The notes below the pieces were generated by a model. That model made no database searches, was not told the origin of the DNA, and was given only the letters and a program-made list of their open reading frames with translations. Below are positions 25,701 to 36,104 of a stretch of DNA of 64,000 nt, piece by piece. Source of the DNA: Casuarius casuarius (lineage: Eukaryota > Chordata > Aves > Casuariiformes > Casuariidae); NCBI GenBank assembly GCA_003342895.1, contig PTFA01000024.1, positions 2,144,065-2,208,064 on the forward strand, in the 5' to 3' direction. Made by a program: the position numbers and the translations under genes. Every line of letters starts with the position of its first letter. Position 1 is the stretch's first letter.

Positions 25701-26100
25701 TTACTGGTGCCGCGCAAATGCCCTCTCATCCGCTTCTGCTCTCCGTGCCACCTTCTGCCCCAGTTTCGAATATTTCTGAGCTAAAGCAGGCGAGGACATT
25801 GAACAAGGCCGGGGTGGTCGAGCCCTTGGAAATATTTCCGTGGAGAAAGTACGAGCTACGTAGATGCCCGAAATAAACATTTTGCCTGCTGACTGCGCGG
25901 GAATGCTTCGAGAGCTTTCTGAACTGGCAGGCCGAAGTGAAACAAATACAAATAATCTTATTCGGGAGGCAAAGCTGTGTATCGCGGAGGAAAAAGCAGT
26001 GACCGTCTTACAGGAGTGATGGCTTTTTAAAATCGACCTCTGTTCGGCGTTTGACCCCTCTTTTTACTTTTCCTGTGCCTTTCTTATGTCTTCAGCTTTC

Positions 26101-26172
26101 TTTAAAAAACAAAACAAACCACCCAAATCTTAAAAAAGAAAAAAAGAAAAGAAAAAAGAAAAGGCAAAAGAC
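26101..26172. repeat. A-rich low-complexity tract
   Basis: About 70 bp dominated by A with interspersed C and G (AAACAAAACAAACC, then AAAAAAGAAAAAAAGAAAAG), ending in GGCAAAAGACC. Possibly a decayed poly(A) tail or a (GAAA)-type low-complexity repeat. Confidence 0.85.
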
Positions 26173-26886
26173 CAAAATATTACTGCTTGTGCCATTAGGA
26201 ACAAATGAGTTTTTGTAACATGTATCGAATCCTAAGATTTTGCTGGTGTGGTCGGTATCTTCTTTGCAGCCAGTTGTAACTCCAGTTTAGGGTACTCAAA
26301 CACGGTGCAGGTTTACTGCCTTTGCTTTCCTCTCTGTGAGTCAGGGCAGCCCGTGTTTTAATACTTGCTCGAAGGTTTGGGCAGCGCTGACATTATCGTG
26401 CTGTTTTTGTGTGCATGGCCCTTCTAGAGGCAGGACAAGTTGCTTCTGGGCGTACTGTACATTTTTCTCCTGTTTAGTGCAAACTCATTCCCTATGGCCA
26501 CACAGAAAGCCATTTGCCACTGTCTCACCAAAATGCTGGGGGGAGTTTGTAGGGTTCTCATCTTTTTCTGCTATAGAAGAAAGCCATGAAGTGCCATCTA
26601 TGTGTCCAGATTTTAAACACACATGATAACTGTCCAGAATTAGTAAAATTAGGCTTATCGCTCACATTTTGGTGCTAAAGGCATTTCTTATGGTGTATAC
26701 TTATGAGTCTTGTTATAACACTAATGTGGGAAGTGGTAATTTCACCTTTTATCCAATATTACATCATCTTAAACATTCAATTAACATCCATACGTTCTGG
26801 CGGAGCCTACCAAATATGCACGCACTTACCTTTCAGTCCACACTCCCTCCAGTAGCCAGCAACACATCTTTGTAAATTATCTTGAA

Positions 26887-27032
26887 AGATGTTGTGGTAC
26901 CGCTGAATTAGTCACTTCTAATGATTTCTTTTTTCTTTCACTATTAGAAAAAAATCTAGAGATGTTGTGGTACCGCTGAATTAGTCACTTTTAATGATTT
27001 TTCTTTTTTTTTCACTATGAGAAAAAAACTAG
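26887..27032. repeat. Recent tandem duplication, 73-bp unit
   Basis: Two head-to-tail copies, 26,887-26,959 and 26,960-27,032. Each begins AGATGTTGTGGTACCGCTGA, continues ATTAGTCACTT(C/T)TAATGATTT and ends in an A run plus (T)CTAG. The first 30 bases are identical and only a few substitutions and homopolymer-length changes separate the copies, so the duplication is young compared with the other repeats in the window. Confidence 0.93.
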
Positions 27033-28171
27033 AAGAGAAAGCCACCGGCTCTCAATCCAGGGACCAAAGCTCGATGGGAATTTCCTTATCAAAAGCCTTT
27101 CCCCCACTTACTCATATAATTAACTTCTGTCTTCTCTATCAGGCTTATTAAGTTCACTGCTGCGTTTTGAAATGATGCCCTTGGAGCCGCCATAGACTTC
27201 ATTATCACCCCTCTGCCGCTGCACGTGGCCTGTGACTTGTACCCTTTTGGCAAGGTTTGCAGCAACAACTTTTTCAAATTAAATTTAAACAAATACCCAG
27301 CATATAGCAAAAGTCATTTGTAAAACCTCCAAGTCCACTGACTTTCCTCCCTCTGATTAATTCTCTTGTACTTTGGAGGCCTGCTTTTTTCCTATTTATG
27401 GGAAAAAAGAAGGCTTTGTATGACTGGGGACCTGGGAGTTGTTAGAGAGGCTATCGGGCCCTGTGGTTGATGTAGGAAAGAGGTGGGATCAGAAACCTTC
27501 TGTGTTGGCCTCGTGCATTTTGATCCAAAAAAGTTGAATAAAACAAGTAAAAAGACTTGATTTTAAGGCATTTTTTTCTTTGTTTTTGATAAGAATTCCT
27601 GGATATCCCTGTTATATCCTTATATTGGTGCTGCTGGTTTTCCTTAGGCTTGGATTGAACTGTAGCTTGTATAACATTTATGATTTGACCTTTAGCATCT
27701 TCTTGCCCCTAAATTGAATGACTGCAAAGTTCTTATACTTTGAGAGGAGTTACAAGCGAAGTGTTCGAAATGCAGTGCAATTTTAAATGAAGCTGGGAAA
27801 ACAAAGTCATTTTTCATCTCTGTGATTGTACAAATTGCTGGAATTTTTAGAGCTTACTGGAGTTAGGCAGAAAAGTTCATGGGATTTGGGTCCTTAATTC
27901 CATTAGGCTCCTCTGAAAATGCCAGTTAATGCTGTCTGTGCTATATTACATGTTTTCGAACTTTGTGTAACAGAATAGCAGAGGTGCAGTATCTGTATCC
28001 AGCCTGGCGAGAGTTTGGAAGAACTGAAACTGGAGTCTCTAAAATGGGCTGTGCTGTGTGTGACTCCTAGCAGCCGGCTGTATCGCCCATGTCACCTACA
28101 GAGATTTGTCTGGGGTAACTTGAATTTAGTACCTAAACACCTGACAGCAAGCTTATTGCCCACCTGACACA

Positions 28172-28192
28172 CTCTCTCTCTCTCTCTCTCTC
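28172..28192. repeat. (CT)n microsatellite
   Basis: About ten uninterrupted CT units following CACCTGACACA. Confidence 0.95.
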
Positions 28193-28959
28193 AGATTTTG
28201 GGGGATGTGTTGCAAATCCCACAGGGGAATTTTCTTGCTTGTTAAAGCGAGGTAATCAAAGAGCTCTGGGTGTCTTAGCAGATGTTTGGTATCTTCCTTC
28301 ACCAATTCTGAGCTTCTAAAAATTATTTTAACCTCTCAAAAATGTTTGGGGATATGGGTATGGGAAAGGTATGGTCATGCAGGCAATATTGGTGGCATCC
28401 AGCCAATACACACTTGCCAGATAGTTGGTGAGTTAGTCACCACTGTGGTTTTGTATTTGGGATAACATCAGCCTAAAACAATTTGGAGAAGTTTCACCAT
28501 GTCAGGTGTTAAGGTTATGGACATGCTCACGTCCTTTGCTAGTGCTCTGCAAAGGCAGCTTGCTTAGCCTTCAGTTTTAACCTTTCTGTCAGCTACCAGT
28601 AGATATGTGTCAGTAGATTTTTCAAAGCTTAAATTTAACCTACCTGTTATGCCTGTATGGATGCAGTTAGCCATTCCTTTGGATTAGCTAGTGATTGCTG
28701 TTTCATCATATATGGCTATCTGAACCCACTGGACTTGCCTTTTCCTAATATGTTGAAAAGCGGTGGTGGAAGCCAGAGGTCACTTTTGCCTACACACCCC
28801 CGCTAAAGGGTAGAAATTCTTCCTTCATGAAAAGTGGTTGGCTTCATCTCACCCATCTAGTTGTTCAGCTCTCCTCCTCCTCCATTATCTTCCATGCTTA
28901 TAATAATCCCCCTCATTGACTCTGACAAAAAACTTTTGTGGCATTTAATGATGTCACTT

Positions 28960-29360
28960 CCATTCTTTTACTGCCTCGATCCACGGGCTGTCAGATGGTA
29001 TCCACCCGCCAGCAATGAAACCAACCTGAGCTCCGCTAATCCTGAGCTTTATGCAGTTTTCCAAACCAATTGCCAAATTATTTGAAAGCATTTTGGAGAT
29101 GGCACGGCAAAGGGCAACAGGTTTGCTGGATTACTTTCCTTCAAGGTAGCAATATTTATGTCAGATTCATTCAGTTTTAACTGCCCTTGACTTAAAAACA
29201 TCGTTAAAGATGCTGAATAGCTCAGGAGAAGGTGCAACTTCCAAAAGCTTAAAAATCTCAGCTGGGAATCCACCTGTGCCAGTAGCTTTTTCTCCTGTTG
29301 ACAAATATTTAATTACCTGGCTAATTTCCTGATGCAGAATTTCTGCCTCCTGTCTAAGCC
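28960..29360 (-). mobile_element. Ancient L1-clade LINE reverse-transcriptase fragment
   Basis: Read on the minus strand, this piece contains in correct order the landmarks of an L1/Tx1-type reverse transcriptase, spread over three frames. GTGGFPAEIFK is followed by SPELFSIFNDVF, matching the family's 'PGPDGF..EFYK...L...L..LF' block. LNESDINIATLKESNP fits the 'A.I.LI.K..KDP' block. KMLSNNLAIGLENCI and GAQVGFIAGG fit the 'K.LA.RL' and 'DQ.GFI.GR' blocks. Frameshifts and stops separate the blocks, and the YRPISLLN motif is degraded (PFAVPS in that position). It is a dead relic covering only the fingers/palm part; no endonuclease, ORF1 or 3' end was recognised. L1-clade elements are rare in birds, which makes the piece informative about age. 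Confidence 0.68.
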
Positions 29361-29990
29361 ACTACAGCTAAACTGGGAGGGGTTTTCACCATGAGGAGTG
29401 ATGCAAGAGAGGTATTCCTCTGGGTGGAGAAATACAATCTTTGTGCAACACGTAAATTTAGTCTGGTGGCCTCAATATTAGCTGACTTGGTTCTTGTTTT
29501 TTTGTTTTGTCTTAGCATTCTTGCTGCTGCTGTCGCTTTCAAAACTGTCAAGTCTGCTTTATTATTTTTTCAAAGAAATCTCTCTTTGTGAATTGGATGA
29601 GAGACTTGCTTTTATTAATTTTTTATGTTGTCGAACAGTTTCGCTCTGCAAGTTTTTGAGATTCATCAGTCACTAATCAAATAGTTTAAGAGCCATTTTA
29701 ATGGCATCCTGGTGGCGATAGGAACACTTGAAACATCTTGCTGCTTGAAGTAGTTGGTAACTAAAAATAACAGTATGGACTTAATTCTGAAGCAGAGAGG
29801 AACCCAGCGTGGGTAAACTGAGATGGAGACCTACCTAGTTCGGGAGGTCTGTAGTCTTGAACCTGCGTAAGAGCGATAGTGATCAGGACTAAATTGAGAT
29901 TAACTCATGAACAAATGAGCTTGAGTTACTGTTTCTGGGGCATACGAGCCTACTGCCGTGTTAGGCAAGCTTTCTTTACAGACAGCATTC
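29361..29990. other. Non-coding interval beside the LINE relic
   Basis: May include further unrecognisable LINE sequence on the minus strand up to about 29,680, but no conserved block could be read. Short frames at 29,354-29,676 on both strands are treated as chance. Confidence 0.4.
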
Positions 29991-29994
29991 CGCA

Positions 29995-30172
29995 GTCTTG
30001 GGCTGTAAAACCTGGGCAAATTACTCGCAATTGTGGTGTCTCATCTTCTTCATTTGCAAATAAGGAAGCGTGAACTCTATTAAGCTCCAAGGAGTGTTGT
30101 GACTCTTGGTTATTTCATTAGTGTTTTGCAAAGTGGATTGAAATCTTTGAATAGAAGGTGCCGCTAGAATGA
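29995..30172 (+). repeat. MIR-like SINE with L3/CR1-type tail
   Basis: The 5' part reads CTGGGCAAATTACTCG, then GGTGTCTCATCTTCTTCATT and TGCAAATAAGGAAG, matching the MIR core order 'GGGCAAGTCACT, TCAGTTTCCTCAT, TGTAAAATGGGGA'. Further on comes AGTGTTTTGCAAAGTGG, then AATAGAAGGTGCCGC, resembling the tail common in amniote MIR-like SINEs ('AAGCGCTTTGAGATCC, GATGAAAGGTGCTATAGAA'). Sense orientation, strongly diverged. The family is assigned from memory of consensus features. Confidence 0.65.
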
Positions 30173-31274
30173 AAATTGTTCAGGTTGAATTTTAGTCCTG
30201 GTGTTTGCACAGCCCATGCTGAGGGAATAGTTGTATTAACTCCTTATGATCCTATTAAAATAAAAAATGGACATTTTCACATTTTCATTTTTAAAGAGTG
30301 GAGTAATTAGCCAAAGGCGACATCAGAAACCATGGTCCAAATGCAGACTTCCAAGATTTTTGTAGACTCCACCAAACCTTTGGGGATTCTCATTGTCCAG
30401 ACCGTGATATAGAAAGACTTGCATTTGCCTGATCATCGCTGCTACAGCCTCCGCCACGAATGCAGGCAGAAAGAAAACGTAAAGGCAAGGGTACAGAAAA
30501 CAAGGAACTGAAATTGCGAGGGGAGGAGGGGGAGATAACCCTGGCCAACAGGCAGGTCTGCTCCACCTGCAGCTTGTGACGGTACCTGAGTGGCTTCAGA
30601 CAGAAATCAGTGACCAGCTCCAAGTATTAATAATGTATTTCTTGACTTCTTCTGTATCTCAGAACGGTTCTGTACCACGAGGTTTAGGTGAAGGGATGGG
30701 AGGCGCACTGACTCGGAGCTGCCTGCAGCCGGCACACGGGGGATACAGCAGCCTTGCATTCTCATTTCATGCCCAAAGAAATTGTGGATGCAATTAAGAT
30801 ATTAAATTCAAGGAAACTGTATACTGTAGCTAGGGGAATTCAGTAAATACTTCATGGATCAGCTAATCCTTCTTTTATTGCTGACTTCAATTAGCTTTTT
30901 ACATACAGGTACAGTGTGCTTTTTATTCTTTCAAACAAACAGCAATGTTTTCTATAGTATTTAACTTAAAGTGGCTTTGAGCAGTACCTGGCAACAACAT
31001 TATCGCATTTTCTAGCCATTACAGCTTTGTTTTCCAGGCTTGTGGCTCAGCTACAGTGTTGAGAAAGAGCCCCAGGCAGGAATGCTGCAGAATCGCTTCA
31101 TCCCAGAAGGAAAACTGAGGTTGCTCTGGCACCTCTTGAAGGTTGAGATAGTGTGTGCCCATCTCAACACCAAACCTGCCCCATTTCCTTCACTCTTCTT
31201 GCCTAGATCAGAAGGAGCCCTTGGGTTCAGTATCTGGTTGGCTGTAGTTACAGCAGCGTGTTTGTGAAATACAC

Positions 31275-31305
<31 letters not shown>
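31275..31305. repeat. (TG)n microsatellite
   Basis: About fifteen TG units with a single interruption (TTTG near 31,290). Confidence 0.95.
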
Positions 31306-33071
31306 CGGCTGTATGGAAATTACACGCTTTTTCATCCTCATCTTTTACCCAGGGTGCCCTTGAGGAGAGTCTGTCATGGCTTTCCAAACAACTATAAGCT
31401 GAACGAAACAAAATTTGGTGCTAGCCGTCCCTCCTTAACTTAGGATTAAAACTATGAAGTGGAAGACCTTTGTCAAGTGGTCTGTGTGAACCTCATGCTT
31501 TTCCAGCTGATCTTCTGGCTTTTTAAGTTGATCTGAACTGCTGCGCTGGCTTTCCAGAAAATGTCATAAATTGTTTAAAGGAGAAAAAGAAAGAAATTTC
31601 CCAAGAAAAGCATAAACATTGAGAGTGCAGCTCAGCAGAAATATGCTGTGGCCTCTTTCCACAGGGAAGGCAGAGGAAATTGGGATTTCACCCTTCTGAC
31701 CTCTTGCAGGAAAAAAATGTGCCCAGCCCATATAACCATGTTTTGGTGTCAGCCTTCAACAGAGTTCCAAAAAAGAGGGATGAAGGCCATGCAGAGGAGG
31801 TTCTTCCCCTTCCTCCCGAGACCAACTTTTGATTCAGAACATGTAAAAATCTGATATTGCCATGTCATTGTATGAGAGAGAACAATTTTAATTTTTTTTC
31901 AGCTTCCATTTTGTAGGCACGTAAATATGACAGGCAAAGATGACAGCCACTTTAACAAGCCCAGCAGGGTATTTTGAATAGCCCTGATTCCATTTTGTGA
32001 ATCCATCCAGCACAGAGTCAGGTCATTGGGAAAAATGCATTTCTCTTAGCGCAGCCACAACCGGATCTTAAAATCTAGATGTTAAGCAGACATGTGTGTT
32101 TGGCCACACATCCTATCCGTGAGGCTTGTTTCTTGAGGTGCAAACTCCTCCAGTCCCGGATGAGCTGCTGGGTGCTGCCAAAACAGACAAATATTGTTCA
32201 TTTTGCCCTGTGACAGCACTGCTACACCAATGTCCTACTTGAAATCTGATCGTATCTGGGCAGACTTAGCGCTTAAGAAGTACAAGACATCAATGAAAAC
32301 GAAGAAAGGGATGGCAGCAGGAGGGTGTTTGACAGCAGTCTGGCAACTCTCCAAGCTTGAGGGTCTCAAGGCAAGTCCTAGGCAAATAGTGAGCAATTCT
32401 GCTAGACCACTAGCAAGCAGAGCCACCCTGAAACATGCATCTGTCCTGGGATAGATGCTGCAAGCTGAGTGCAAGGTGAATGGGGAGGAAATGTGATGGG
32501 AAAGCCTGGACCTCCTCGCATCACGAAGGAGAGGGCAGAGCTCCAGCCGGTTTTAGTTGGGGAAGTGGCTGTGATGTGAGGGCAAGGTCAGGCTATTAAA
32601 AGTGTGACAGGTAATGTTTAATGTGGTAAAGGTGCCGCTAGGACTTGGAGCTGTGGTGGAAGTGGTTGGCCGGAAGAGATGACCATCTCGAGGTGTACTC
32701 CCAGGCTCTTCCCAAAGGGGATGCCACAGACCCGTGGTACGATCTGACAGCACAGCCCGTTTTACACTGACTTGCCAACAACCTGTTTACTTGTGTAAAT
32801 AAGGTCAAATTTGGAAAGATCAATCAGCCTGCTGTGACTGAAGTGTCCCTTCTGCACTTAATAGCAGGCAACCACAGGTGCTTTGAAAGTACATGTCAAT
32901 AAATGTCCGCGTCCGAGAGCCTGCTCCCCGTTAGCGGAGGTTCAGTCGTGTTTGCTCCCTGACTCACAGTTAAGCTCCAAATCAGCCATAAACACTTGTG
33001 GCAAAGCTCACAGAACCCGAGATTTTTGCTGAAAATAGAACCCTTATGCCTTTTTCCGATAAGGACGTCAC

Positions 33072-33088
33072 AAAAAAAAAAAAAAAAA
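33072..33088. repeat. Poly(A) run, 17 bp
   Basis: Seventeen A followed by GAAAGAAAAG. No retrocopy body recognised next to it. Confidence 0.93.
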
Positions 33089-36075
33089 GAAAGAAAAGCA
33101 GCCCATGGCAAAGTTTACAACTGAATGGACGTGTCACTGGCTCGACAGGACCACAAACCCCAAATCCTAATCCCAGAGAATAAGGGAGGCTGCTAATCCT
33201 TTCTGTGCATTTCTTTCTGCTCTCCCTTTGCAGGCTGATGTCATCATTATGACCTGTCAGCTCCTGGGACCATAGCTAACGCTCTGGTGGTTTTGTTAGA
33301 GAGATAATTCCTGTAGCGGCAGAAGCTAATTGTTCTTCGGATTTGTCCTTCATTGTCGAATTTTATGAGTAAGTTCGTGAGTGAATTTGAACCTTATCTG
33401 AGCCACTTGGGTTTGTCCCCCCGGTGCGTCTAGCTTTATTCCCAGGTTAAACTGTCCGTCTAGTAAAAGTCCCTGCTTTCCAAACTAGCTGAGGAGCGCT
33501 AAGAAAAGCATTTGACACTGTAAAATATAGAAGTAAAAGTACGGTAGTGGCGACCTTAGGTTTCAGAAATACTTTCATTATATCACGCCACCTTTTCCAA
33601 AAGCTGCAGTAGCCTCTGTGACCCATCTGCAAACATTTCCATTACAAAGAATAATAGGTGAGGCCATCCTTTGTCAGCTCTCTTTCAACATGTGGTTATG
33701 AAAATAGCAAATATCTCATCAGACAGAAAAAAAGAAAAAAAAAAAGCAGGGAGAAGTATAAAGGAATGCTACCAATAGGCAACAATGTAATTGTTGGATG
33801 GGGATGATAATCCTTATAATTCTGATTTTTCTCTAGTTGTCTTCAATCCCAGCAGCCTCATTTTCAGCAGGATCCAAACCTAATGCTATTCAACAGTTTC
33901 CCCTTTAGCATACGGGGTAATTTACCATTTTGGTTGGCCTTGCAGTGACTGAAATATTTAGGGGATTTGTGTAGTGACAGAAATAGATAAGATGTTTGTG
34001 GCAAATGGCTTAGCTCTGTTTAGGAAAATCTCCATGGGATTTAAGAGGATGCACTGATGTAATACAATTGGTGGTTTTATTAAAATTCTTTTTGAATAAC
34101 ATCTGTGGTAAAAGTATAGCCTATTCTCATTATACAGTCTTCCTCACCCCCCAGCCCCCCATAATATCCTTTCTGAATGAAGAATTGAGTTAGAAACCTG
34201 TCTAGAGCTGAAAATAATATGGCAACAACAATGAGCGCAGAAATGTTTTGGAAGTCTATTTATTGTGTTTTTATATACTTGTTTATAGCTGAGAAAATCA
34301 CCAATAGCCAGATCCTCCAGTCGAAGCGGAAGCTGGAAGGAAGCAGTTTCTTGCCTTTGTTTAAAAAAATAAATATGCTAGAAGTAGCAGATTATCTACA
34401 TGTTTATATACTATTTCTACACTGCCTAAATCTCAGTGTATAAATGAAAATAAGAATGCTAGTAGGCTATGTAGTGCCCTGCGTCCAAACACATCAATGT
34501 GCACACGCAAATGGCAAAATGAACATGTCTGCATTCGCTGATAGAGCGCTACCCTGCACACACGCACAGTGTTGGAAGATTATTAAGGATGCACTCTAAA
34601 GCATTCAAAAAGCTAAGAACTACCAAAGAAACGAACGTTGCTGAGGCAACCTTAATTTGGTTTCCCGGTGTGTCTTTGCTGCAACTGAAGCTGTTTGGGA
34701 ATTTTTCCACACAATGTTTGTGTCCGAAAAGGCCAATCTATCAAAATCGAGACACCCACATACATATCCCGGTTTTGACAAAACTTTTTGCAAGCCCAGA
34801 CTGCAACCTCCATGATGAGAGATCCCTTTCAGAGGCTGATTCAGACCAGACTCGTAAACCCAGCTCGTCCCAAGAGAGAGCCCTAACTAGGCGACTTCTG
34901 GATGACTTCCCAGAGCTGAGCACTGTTTTGCCTTTCCTGGGTTTCTGATTTGGGGCTGGAGGAGCATGTTGCAGAAATGCAGAATAGTCACAGCCGCACC
35001 TGTAGTTAGGGGAAGCTGGCATTTGAAAACACAGTGCTAAATAATCATAACAGGTTTGAGATATTTGAAATTGCTTACCAACTTTGAATATCTCTGCCTC
35101 TCTTCCCAACCTGTGAAATGATTCATTAACATCTGTGTATCACTCCAGCGCTATTATAGTAAGCACCACAGAAAAGCCCTTGAGGAAATTTTATATTCTT
35201 CTTTTTTCAGAGCAGGCTTGAATAGCGTTCAATGAATAAGGCATTAGGCAACAGTGGATTGAACAAGGAGAAAATGAAATATTAAACACTTACAGAGCAC
35301 TGTCCTTCCTAAGTACAGAACGAGGCAGAGGTCTGTCTGTGTGCAACTGTGTCGCTATGCGTGATCGCAGTACGTATGTATGACAGAGGTTGAATTAAGG
35401 TTGCATAAGCAGCCTTAATGCTGGGATTTCCTAAATCCTCAATGCTTGACTTCGTCATCTTTTAGAAGAACAGTATTAAGGTGGGTTTTTGGGAGGAGGA
35501 GGTGGGAGTAAGACCTGTATAATATACAGAGCGAATATATACCAATTGTTAGACAGAAAGATTTTGTTGGGATGTGTTTGGGTGACCTAGTTATTTCTGA
35601 AGAGTCAATAACTGGATTATATTTAATTAATATGTTTATAAAAGTTAAGTACATTGATCTGCGCAGAAATTGGAGAGGCAAGAGTTTTGTAATTAATAGG
35701 TTTTCAAGGCCTCCAATAAAAATTCAGATAAAAGCTTTCCTACGCACAAACATGGGCCCTGCTTACACCTGATGCCTCTCTAGTATCTAATTGCCAGATT
35801 GTGGAAATTCGAATCAGCTCCGGCCTTCTTTGAACTGACAGCGCTGCAATGGGATTCAGGGTGGAGGCAGGGGTGGATGAGCAAGAGGTGAGGATAGTTC
35901 AGGGAGTGGAGGCATCCTTTAAATTCAGGTGTCGTAGATTCAATTTCTAAAGATTACCACCTACCTGGGAACAGCATATCACCAACGAGTTCTAGGCATA
36001 CATGTGGCATCTCTGGATCTTCCAGGTTTCCAGTCCAATTTCTTGGTGTCATGTGACAGTGGTGAGTCTTGCTTG

Positions 36076-36104
36076 CTCTCTCTCTCTCTTTTTTTTTTTC
36101 TCTC
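36076..36104. repeat. Polypyrimidine tract (CT)n(T)n
   Basis: CTCTCTCTCTCT followed by eleven T and CTCTCT. Read on the plus strand it resembles an extended polypyrimidine tract, but no AG-bounded coding exon follows. Confidence 0.9.

Larger units (their letters stand above)
25701..28959. other. Non-coding interval with simple repeats
   Basis: Contains the A-rich tract at 26,101-26,172, the 73-bp tandem duplication at 26,887-27,032 and a (CT)n microsatellite at 28,172-28,192. No exon-like frame with recognisable content. Confidence 0.55.

Noticed and set aside
25107..25876. Overlapping open frames of 90-196 codons on both strands
   Set aside because: All coincide with the CpG island, where stops are rare. 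Several frames are open at once, which argues for composition rather than coding.
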